A DNA stretch of 64,000 bases from assembly GCA_039566865.1 (NCBI GenBank), contig CM076944.1, positions 14,344,501 to 14,408,500 on the forward strand. Direction: 5' to 3'. Source of the DNA: Aurelia coerulea. Lineage: Eukaryota; Cnidaria; Scyphozoa; Semaeostomeae; Ulmaridae. Below are positions 55,747-64,000 of the stretch, in pieces. The notes under the pieces are model-generated. The model saw only the letters and a program-made list of their open reading frames with translations, searched no databases and was not told the origin of the DNA. Every line of letters begins with the position of its first letter. The first letter of the stretch is position 1. Both the position numbers and the translations under genes were made by a program.

Positions 55747-56100
55747 ATGGCGACTGCAGAAGAAGATGGAGGGTTTGATGACGATCTTGAAAGTTGTGTG
55801 AATGTCGCCTTGGCGAAATTCTTCCCGGAAATTGAAAAGACGACGAAGCAGCAGATGGAAGCGTGAAAAGGGATATTTAGAGGAAAGGATGTTTTTGCGA
55901 TACTGCCAACTGGAGCCGGGGGAAATCACTGATATATCAGCTCATTCCCTCAATTACGCAAGAGCTTGGCAAGAAGGGATACAGCAAATGGAAAGGGAAA
56001 AGGTTCGTTGTTGTTGTGTCACCATTACTGGCAAGCATCGAAACGCAAACTGCTGAATTGAACAAGCGTGGTATTACTGCCTTGAATCTGACACCCGCCA
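55747..56100 (+). pseudogene. RecQ-like DNA helicase fragment carried by a transposon
   Basis: From ATG 55747 the reading is MATAEEDGGFDDDLESCV, then FFPEIEKTTKQQMEA and, after a TGA, VFAILPTGAG: a Walker A (motif I) context typical of RecQ helicases. A 2-base insertion in the G run at about 55916-55921 shifts the frame just before the lysine-serine of the motif; the next frame has LIYQL. After another shift the third frame gives SPLLASIETQTAELNKRGIT, the motif Ia region. So the first ~115 residues of a helicase are present with one stop and two shifts, and the piece ends before the DEAH box. It has an ATG and upstream bases, as if captured from a first exon. It is non-functional as protein. 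Confidence 0.68.
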
Positions 56101-56302
56101 TTTTGAATAAATTACCCGCCATTTTTTTTACTAAAAACGAGAACGAGGTTGCAGTCGCATGTCTCCAGAGTATTTTTCCTTCCTCCTTTTTTTTTTATTT
56201 TTTATAATTTTTTTTTCGAATACTTTAATTTTTTCAATTTTTTTCAAATACTTTAATTTTTTACAAATACTAAAAATACTCTGATCCAGGGTATTGTCCC
56301 AG

Positions 56303-56440
56303 GTATTCTTTTACTCTCCGAATATCTTTTCTCTAGAAACAACCTGTTTCTTTTGATGTCACGGGAACAGAAATAAAAGCATTTGATCCCTTCGATCTCA
56401 CTTTCGCAAAACTCAAACAGCTGTCTTGGCGTTAAAATTT
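56303..56440 (-). pseudogene. Transposase segment between second frameshift and the insertion
   Basis: In the frame offset from the main one the minus strand reads QILTPRQLFEFCESEIEG, then a Cys-containing FYFCSRDIKR and ESKRIPGT, where the 9-bp duplication begins. This is the expected continuation of the transposase family and links the two parts of the gene. Confidence 0.75.
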
Positions 56441-58412
56441 GTTGATCTATTGGCCGTTGGAGACTATGATATGCCGCCGTTCTCTGATCATCCCCCCAAC
56501 TCCATCACATGCATTTTTACCATGTGAAGTAGCAAAGAAATGCCATTCAGCTTCTAAACCGAAATCAGCCTTTTGAAAGTACAGGTTGGCAAGGTTTTTA
56601 TAATTTTTATAGTGTCCCCCACATCCATCACTGAAATAAACAACCTTGCCAATTAATGGCAGGTTATCACATACGTATCTCAGCACAACTTGCAAAAACC
56701 CATATACCGCGACAGTGTTATGTTCTTTGTGATCACTAATGCAGGCCATTGGCATACTTTTGAAAGAGCCTGATTCTTGATCCTTGTAATAAATTACAAA
56801 GGGATGAATTGTTGCCTGTGAATTATTCCAGTGGAAACTTTGAATAGCATCTTGTACGATGAAAGAATAATTTTCAGCAAAATCAAGAACGATGACACAC
56901 TCGTTAACGCCTATTGAATTTTTGATATCCTTGAAATACTTGCTTTGGTGTTGTGCTACATAATGGTGTGCCTTTAATTCAGATAGTTTTCTTACGACTT
57001 CCTCAACAAATTCGTCAAAGTCTAGTTCTTCTGACTCTAAGTTGCTCCTATCTGTGCTCACCCATTTCTTAAATTTTATAGTATCGCGTTCGTCATACCT
57101 TTTTCTCAACTTTTCCTCCACAAAACCTTTCAACTGCACAGTACCTGGACAGTCACTGCATCTATTAAGCATGCAGTCCTTTTTGTCGATGTCGCATACT
57201 ACAAGCGAAAGTAAATCTCGATAATAAAGTTTGTGATCAATTGCGGCTATCATAAGCTTAACATTCTGGTGTACTGTACAGACGCATACAGAATGAGTGC
57301 CACTGCTTCCCACAGTGACGCACCACTTTGGTCTAAGATTGCAGAAGGTGGAAAATCCAACCTTCTCCTTGTTTTCTTTCTTAAATTGTAGGTAAATTTC
57401 TTTGAGGTTACCCAAAAGTAGTCGTTTTTGCATTTTAATCTTCTTGCCAGTACCATCTTTTACATGAACATAGTCCTTTTTGCCAGGACACAACTTTTTG
57501 CCTTATTTCATCATCTTCAAAGAACGAAATGATTTTTTGGCGGACTTCTTCGGTAATTCCAACTCTTTTATCCTTTTCTGGTAGACATAATACCCCACCA
57601 GTTCGCTTTAATTCCCGTGCTTGCCTTACAGAATGGACTGCAACCTTGAAATAATCTGCCGCATATTCGTGGGACCAGCTATCGGGAATAAGGGTCAACA
57701 ATTGGAGTTTCTCTTTATGATTCACAGCGTTATCAATCTTTGCTTTGATTCCTTTCATTAGCTCTCCACAGTCACCACAAGTTTCATCATCATGAGGGGC
57801 TCCCAATGATTGATCTTGAAGAGCATTTGCTATTGTGTCAGCGATGGCATTGCTAGCCTCAGCAATCTTTCTTTTTCCATAACTATGGAGGCGGTCAGAG
57901 CGCACTGTTTTCATTGGAGAGCAGCCTAGAGTATTCATAGCAGCATTTACTAGCTCAGTACTGCATTCTGCATAATCCTGGTCCGCATCATCAACGTTTT
58001 CAGTGTTGGCCCCTGTCTTATCGTCTTTAATCTTTGCCAACTCACTGAAACACCGAGCGCATATCTTTTTACCGGGAATCAAATCAATGCCGTGCTGTGC
58101 CTGATCTTTGGCACACTGTAACGAAATTTCCCTTACATTTGTCTTCACCAGTTTAGCCGAGTGGCGCCTTAATGGATCGCAACAATTTCGTTGATGGCCT
58201 GTGTACTTTTTTAGATAAAATCTTTCATGATGTAAGCATATATCACTGCACTCATCTAAACCCGTTACACCTGTTCGCCTTCGGAGTAACTCAAAATCTG
58301 TAAGAGACAGTTCGTCCAGTTCTTTAAAACCCGTAGCCCTTCTCTCTCCTTGGTCAATATGGCATTCAGCATCGCATTTAAGGCCTATCGAACATCTCTT
58401 CAAAACATCCAT

Positions 58413-59130
58413 TTTGTTGATCTTACTTATCAAAGTTTACAACTGAAGTAAACAAGGCCTCATTTTCAAGCAAGGTGTTAATAGCCATACAAAAGATAGA
58501 TGCTAGAGCTATTGATAACGCATGTTCATTTCATGTACCAATTACACAAAGGAAAATGTTGAAAAACAAGGCCAATGCTGCAATTTATTGTCCAAGGGAA
58601 GCACGGGAAAAAAGAGCCCGATGGGTATTATTCCTTCCAGAAAAAGAAAACAAAAATTGAATTATCGAATAAATCAGCCAAAAAAAAACAAAGCGAAGAA
58701 TTAAGTCAGCGGGTTGAGAGTTCTCCAATGAACGTACGTGCCATCCTCAGGTGTACATTTGTTTAAACCATTTATATATTTTTTTAATGCGTCGGTTCTT
58801 TTAATCCTCGTCTTTTTGAAACTCTACTCGCAGATGGTGTCTGATATGGAAGGTTTTTCCGGTAGGAAAAGGAAAATTTCGAGTGTCCAGTTTGGTCTTG
58901 GACAGATTCGCGTATGAGGATACCCCCTGTTTTGAACAACTATAGCACAACCACAAAATGTATCTATATTTGGATGAAACCAATTTAATTACAAAACTAT
59001 CGTAAAAGGATTTCTTCTGAAAGAAAAGCGTAAATAATTACACCATAAAAAAAGTCCGACGCAAAAATTGTCATTCATCATGTCACCCCCGTGTTGGCAA
59101 ATGTTGGTATTTGACACCCTTCCAGACCCT
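58413..59130. other. 5' flank of the transposase; inverted fragment of its own C-terminus
   Basis: At 58848-58895 on the plus strand the text TTCCGGTAGGAAAAGGAAAA, followed by TTTCGAGTGTCCAG, is a close match to the minus strand around 53665-53705. It reads FPVGKGKFRV, where the main gene has a stop (AAATTTTGA instead of AAATTTCGA). The element thus holds a second, inverted scrap of a sister transposase. The rest is anonymous. Confidence 0.6.
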
Positions 59131-59974
59131 GTTTGGCTTTCAAATTTGCAAGAGTATCCGTTCTAAGATGCAGAAGTCCATGTAAAAAATTGCAGCACTG
59201 TACCTCCTTGGGACACAAGATTTTTAGCCCGTTGAAGTTGGCCAAATTTAGCCATTTTGAGCGTGCACCCATATTGATAGAGCTATTGTCATCATGTCAG
59301 ATCAAAATTTTTTTGGTTTCTACAATTTTTCAGAACTTCTGCAGGTGCACATTTGGATGACGTGAATAGCTATTTTCAGTGTTGCAAGATTTTTGCAACA
59401 TGCCCTTTGGAAATATGGAGAAATTGGCTTTTAGGCAAAAATTGAGAGACTTAGCAACCCCCTTTATTGAGGAATTTGGCGAAAAGCATTTGGTCGTTTG
59501 CAATATAGCATTGGGGGTAGATCAAAATTCTATTCCATCAAACTGAAAAATGCCATGACATTTATCGATCAGAAAACCAACACTGAAACCCCTTCCACAG
59601 TCACATTTTAGGGTCAAAATCACACTAGGTTCAAACTTTGAAGCCATCTTCTACAAATATGTTGGCCTTCAATTTCCCAAAACTTCAAATTTTCAAAAGC
59701 ATTCACAGTGTGCTATAACTAGGTGCAGAAATAGTTAGGTTAGGAAATTTTGATTTTCATATATTTGAAGTTGAATTTGCTACCTCGTGAAAAAACACAC
59801 ATTTGCATCAATTGGCAAAATATTCAATTGATCATAAAATCTGAACCAAATGAGATATCTTGCTGAAATTTTTTTTCTGAGGTTCTCTGATGCTTGGATG
59901 CCTTTGGTGAAAATTAGAAGGAATTTTGAAGACATCACCTGACAGGCATCTGTTGTTCTTATTTGGAATGACCC
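59131..59974 (-). repeat. Right terminal inverted repeat of the 8.9-kb transposon
   Basis: 844 bp, reverse complement of 51072-51914 with about ten differences noted, for example AATAAAGGGGG instead of AATCCAGGGGG near 59463. Non-coding. Confidence 0.9.
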
Positions 59975-59978
59975 AGGA

Positions 59979-62700
59979 TTGTGTCCAATGGGCATCCTTT
60001 GACAAAAAGACAATGTCCAATGATATGCTTAGAAGTAAAAATGATGCAAAAGACTGTAAGGGGGGTCGCCTCTGATAGTCTCATCATAATATAGTCTGAT
60101 ATGGTCTGCTATAAGAGCGAGACTCTGCGATGTTCTTTGGCAATTGCGGACGTAAGGCTCGATAACTCATGGATATTAATGAGCTTGCCAAATCTTACAA
60201 GTCTTTTGCGTGTTTTCCTCCTCTCGTTTTTCTACGAGAGAGACTTGTAGTTTTGTATGGGAATCGAGAATTCCACATTCCATTCTGGCCCATGATTTAT
60301 TTGGCATTTAAATTTAAGTTCAAATCAATAGTCAGTTTCAGGAATAGAATTTGATTTCAATAGCACTATAGCATTATGGACTAGAATGGAAGGTGGAATT
60401 CTTGATTCCAGTACAAACCCCTTGCAGGCATTTTTCTCATTTTTGGGTCTTAAAGATGAGTGATTTTACCAATATAATGATCTCATCTAAGTTAACCTTT
60501 GTCTGATAGATTAATATCTTAATTTTGAATATCAGCCACATATTTTTTATAACACAGCCCACCAAACAGGCCTTACTGGGAATATTTTGGTAGGAGTGTG
60601 GCAAATCGCACTCCTAGTGCTTTCCAGGCGTGCGATGGAGTGCAGTTGAAACTTGCCATAACGTTCATCAGGAGCATGTCTTTTGGGGTTTTTACTCATC
60701 CATTTGACCATTCCAAAGTTATCCCCATCTTTAACCATTGAAAGAGACATGTTTCATTGCTCGAAATATTGACTTGTCCGAGTTAAACAATGTTTGAGTA
60801 AACTTTAATCATATAACGATAAATCATAAGCTCTTTTCTGTCAACTAAATAAATGCAATAAAGAATTGGAAAATATAGTACTTAAATTACGTTTTGCTGT
60901 CGCTTCATCAGAAATAAACTTTACAATCTGTAATCATTTGTAATGAAGATCCTCAAACATGAAACATCCTCTTATCAATTTCAAATTATTTGTTTGAACT
61001 ATCGAGGCTCCCGATATAATGCTTCATATTGCTAATCCTTCCATACTACTATAGAGAGATCTAAGCCTTGTTCACTCTTACATATATCTCAATATTACAA
61101 TATAGAGCTCTTTCAAAAGATTTATAACGATTCCTACTCATTTTCTTTTGCCTATGGGGTGAACTCAAATCAAACACTCAGAATTTTAGTATTTTGGAAA
61201 ATTCTGTCTCACATCTCGAACATCTACTAATTTTTGGGAAGGACCAGCAAAACCGGATGATGTTTGGAAAATGCCCTAGTAGCAACTAAAAATTAGCCGT
61301 TAAAGTGCATATGAAACGAAATTTTTTATTTTCTATTTTAATAGAAATTTTCATCCTCGTTTTAATGGTGCAATCGGTTTTTTCGTCGGCCTTATAATTT
61401 TGGAGATACAAAGCTCCAAAAGTGGGAAATTTTTGTCAAAAAGTGGTCCAACCAGAACGCGGTCAGACCGTTGCGTACCAGACTCCTGTGACGTTATAGG
61501 TTTGTCAATTCTCAAAGGCCTCATTGAAAGAACAAAGGTTGCTCCAGTGATCGCAATGGACGCACTGCAAGGCTCTTCATGAAGCTCGCTTTCTAGTCGG
61601 GTTTACAGGCACTTGCTTACGTTTTTGCGACTGAAGATGGAAAGCAGTATTAATCAGTGATCATGAATTTGACTTAGCAAGCTAAACTTGTCGTCTGGAA
61701 GTGGTGAAAATGAAGGACAGATTCCGGCCTTGCGTTGCTTATTATACCTGGCCAGGCGCCTATACACAGCACCGAAGCAAAGTGGGAAGCGGAGAACTCT
61801 CGAATGAAAGGGAAATTGAAGCAACTTATATCAATGATGATCCCTGCAATTAATCAAAGCATTTGTTGGTGAAGAGCTCCGATCCTTCAGGTAACCATTT
61901 TTGCAACCAAATATCCTATTATCACGCTTTTGAAGAACGAGAGTTGGCCTCGGTATCTTGTCTCTTGATACACAACAATTTCACGATGCACCGATCTAAA
62001 AACAAAACCGACGTTTCAACTGAGCTTTATCCATGGTTAGATTTAGAGGGCTGTCAGAAAAAACGGTTTCCTTGATCTCGAAATTCCCTTTAGCTCTATT
62101 TTGAAGGTGAAGTTGAAGTTTGAAAACATGTGCCTAATTGCCGTATGAATATGAACAGCAAATATTGTATGTAACACCCACCATTCCTTTGTGGTTCCAT
62201 GTCGTTGAAGCTTCGGAATTTATTCTCTGATCAATCGTAATAGCATGCTTTTATCAGTTCTGACATGAAAGAGGATATACACGTAGGAGTAACGGGTTTA
62301 GTTTATGAACTTTTGTTTCGTCAAGTCTTTTCTACAAACTCTTGCTAAAGTTGTAAACTGACATCCTTTTCAGTGTTGCATTGAAACATTAATGCCCTCG
62401 AAATTCAGTGAAAAGCAGACTCAAATTGAAACTGAATTTTATTTTTAGGCCAGGAAGACTGACCAGAGAGCAGCTTCAGGACATGGACAGAAACTACCAA
62501 AAAGCAAGCGAGACTTTATTCACTGTTACTGTACTGTATATGTTGAGGATCATGGACTCAAAGACAGACTCAAAGACAGACTCAAAGACATTGTGTTTTG
62601 AGCAAGGTTTTTAAAACAGTTGAAGCCATTTTTCTCATCTTGAAATTGGTGCAATAAATTTTTAAACCATGGCCATCAATAGTGCTCTATTACACTAACT
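59979..62700. other. No gene seen
   Basis: Anonymous AT-rich sequence. 60570-60620 matches 16755-16805 (GGGAATATTTTGGTAGGAGT, GTGGCAAATCGCACTCCT). A 12-bp tandem GACTCAAAGACA is present three times at 62557-62591. Confidence 0.4.
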
Positions 62701-63190
62701 TTTCTTATAAATTAAGAAACTAAGAATTTGGGCCAGTACTGGAAGTCTCTTAAAATTTTCTGATCTGTGCCCTCTTGAACACTTCAACACAATGTGTTTT
62801 TTGAAGCCTTTTCAATGTTTAGACATTACTCAAGTACTTTTCGAACAATATGATACAGGAAACAAGTGAGAATAAAGAAAAACATGTTTGAGTTTCTTAA
62901 TTTTTTGGGGAGTTCTTATAAGAAAATACTTGTAACCTTAGTACTGGGAAAACATAACTAAGATTAATTATTTCGATAAAGGAATTTCTTGACAAATATT
63001 TACTTTATTTTACTTGTTTCCTGTATCATAGTATTCGGAAGGTACTTGAATAATGTCTAAACATTAGAAAGGCTTCAAAAAATTTGTTTTGAAATGTTCA
63101 GATTGGAACAGGGCGGAACAATTAATAAATAGGAAGATTGTTATGGAACCTTTAGGAAACTAGTAAGAAACTCTTCTTAGTTTCTTATGA
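62700..63190. repeat. Foldback repeat with AGTTTCTTA words
   Basis: About 62790-62870 (TTTTGAAGCC, AATGTTTAGACATTACTCAA, ATGATACAGGAAACAAGT) is inverted at about 63015-63095. Outside and between the arms AAGAAACT or its complement occurs five or six times, linking it to 31450-32235. The TSD was not found. Confidence 0.65.
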
Positions 63191-64000
63191 AAAAATATGT
63201 GTATGCAACAGATGACAACAAATAGAATCCGGTCAAAGAGGGAAAAGAAATTTCGTATCTGATTATACTATTACAGAAAAGAAATGTCACTAAGGTTCTT
63301 TAGGTGTTGCTCATCAACCAGGAAAGTCCTTGCATCCAGCCTTTGCTGTTTGTGTCATATTTTGATATGCAAACATCTACAATTTCAGTGGCTGGAGTTT
63401 TGAGTAGCCTTGATTGAGTGTTCTGGGGAATAGAAATGAAGATAATGATCACAATCAACGAGTTACATTTATCTTGATATAATTAGTTTCTGTTTCCTAA
63501 GGTGTTTATTTACATGTTTTTGAAGACGGTGTTATTTTTGCAAACTGTTTGTTTACCTGCCTCCGCTGTATTATCAAACTTCTACAAACAACCTTTCTCA
63601 TGGGAAAAATTATGTGATTTCACTGTTCAAAACAAGAAACTAAAGGTGATAATAGTCTGAGTTAGAGCTTTATCCTTCAGTACATTTTGAACAAGGAAAC
63701 ATTCCCAGAAGAATTGGAGTCTTTCAGCGTTGAAATGAGAGGCGTTTACAAATGAAATTGACCTGCAGTCGCAAATAATTTTGTCAGGCCCATCAGCATC
63801 GCGCGTTGACAGAAATGACGTCCTCTGACTCTCGCCCCGACTCGCATAACGCGAATAAAATTATTAGGCAATTCTACATAAGTTGGATAACAGTCTTATT
63901 CGCTATTCTACGTTTTCACTAAAGTTCTTGCTTCACTAAAATAAACTTACCATTTGCTAATATGCTGTAAGCAAGAGCAAGCAAGTCGCTTCGACATAGC
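63191..64000. other. No gene seen
   Basis: Anonymous sequence up to the window edge. Confidence 0.35.

Larger units (their letters stand above)
53725..56293. mobile_element. Mutator-like element with captured helicase fragment, 9-bp TSD
   Basis: TTGTCCCAG is duplicated at 53716-53724 and 56294-56302, exactly where the transposase frame is interrupted (IPGT on one side, RSYHSF on the other). The ends are TACCCTGGATCAGAGTATTT and its inverse; the left five bases (53725-53729) are separated from the rest by the later insertion 53730-55458. Inward of the termini are A-rich and T-rich arms and a second inverted block (ATACTCTGGAGACATGCGAC at 55633 and inverted near 56155), giving ends about 180 bp long. 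Long ends and a 9-bp TSD fit Mutator-like elements. Net length is about 831 bp. The centre carries part of a RecQ-like helicase. Confidence 0.75.
53432..58412 (-). pseudogene. Transposase-like gene (DFAENY / FSDGCGGHYKN family), broken
   Basis: Reads from ATG 58412 (the open frame begins seven codons earlier at a TTG) down to 56303 and resumes at 53715-53432. The N-terminus is Cys/His-rich (CSIGLKCDAECH, CSDICLHHE, NCCDPLRRH), likely zinc-binding. A basic region with HSVRQARELKR, then KIKMQKRLLLGNLKEIYLQF, RPKWCVTVGSSGTHSVCVC and VHQNVKLMIAA lead into a probable DDE/D-type core: VLDFAENYSFIVQDAIQSFH, VVYFSDGCGGHYKNYKN and WHFFATSHGKNACDGVGG. The C-terminal piece after the gap has an SH3/Tudor-like segment (GAYVACVYDRDWFVGAIL, FIHPKGPAKKFIWPEID). 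Breaks: an extra base in the T5 run 57495-57499, a frame change near 56470-56490, the 2.6-kb insertion, and a TGA near 53674 probably from CGA. The 3' end is cut off at 53432. I know the protein family from many invertebrate genomes; the Sola assignment is inference. Confidence 0.78.
51072..59974. mobile_element. 8.9-kb DNA transposon with 0.84-kb terminal inverted repeats
   Basis: The ends are GGGTCATTCCAAATAAGAAC and its inverse. The inverted homology runs 843-844 bp on each side at about 99 per cent identity by eye. AGGA is present immediately outside both ends (51068-51071 and 59975-59978), a 4-bp TSD. Between the arms lies a decayed transposase-like gene on the minus strand and at least four nested elements. 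A 4-bp TSD with a DDD-type transposase is the description of the Sola superfamily, to which I tentatively assign it. Without the nested DNA the element would be roughly 4.8 kb. The alternative, two unrelated solo copies in inverted orientation, is made less likely by the matched AGGA and by the gene between them. Confidence 0.72.

Noticed and set aside
55483..55929. Lysine-rich or Phe-rich open frames
   Set aside because: Translation of the A-rich/T-rich arm of a transposon end.

Overview
This window looks like a gene-poor, repeat-rich stretch of nuclear DNA from a non-vertebrate animal. The signs are RTE-like and CR1/jockey-like LINE remnants on long spacers, a BEL/Pao LTR retrotransposon, a hAT-type element with an 8-bp target-site duplication (TSD), piggyBac/Kolobok-like elements flanked by TTAA, a THAP-domain fragment, and no bacterial gene organisation. 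The AT-rich background and the mix of families would fit a cnidarian (coral or anemone) or a similar marine invertebrate. That is inference: no host gene was recognised that could fix the taxon.

Layout. 1-7.0 kb: a dispersed repeat, then an inferred TA-flanked DNA element rich in the word CCAACAT, split by a nearly full-length RTE-like LINE (2318-5489, minus) with a 12-bp TSD. 7.3-12.2 kb: a foldback element, three short inverted-repeat elements (MITEs) and unassigned DNA. 12.2-14.6 kb: an inverted-repeat element carrying a 5'-truncated LINE (minus). 15.4-20.3 kb: a 5S-like SINE, a second copy of the first dispersed repeat, TTAA-flanked MITEs and a piggyBac-like non-autonomous element. 21.6-22.9 kb: a 160-bp satellite array with two alternating monomer types. 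22.9-30.7 kb: a young BEL/Pao element whose two 1085-bp LTRs differ at one position; it carries Gag-protease-RT-RNase H-integrase and interrupts the end of the array. 31-46 kb: mostly anonymous repeats, including a 3.9-kb inverted-repeat element with 11-bp direct repeats (33790-37728), a 1.6-kb hAT element (38302-39917) that split a stray satellite monomer and itself holds a nested 551-bp element, and an RT fragment at 44 kb.

46.8-48.2 kb: a 1360-bp near-perfect palindrome whose arms each encode a THAP zinc-finger segment. 51.1-60.0 kb: the most structured region, an 8.9-kb element with 843/844-bp terminal inverted repeats and a 4-bp TSD (AGGA). It carries a decayed two-part transposase-like gene on the minus strand (58412 to 53432). 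That gene was split by an element with a 9-bp TSD carrying a fragment of a RecQ-like helicase, and that element was split by another near its end. A second inverted-repeat element, itself holding a hAT copy, abuts the transposase 3' end. 60-64 kb: anonymous sequence with a foldback repeat.

No intact host gene, tRNA, rRNA or CRISPR array was found. The coding capacity is selfish DNA: one young element with a single late frameshift (BEL/Pao), several older broken ones, and many non-autonomous inverted-repeat elements that probably relied on transposases encoded elsewhere.
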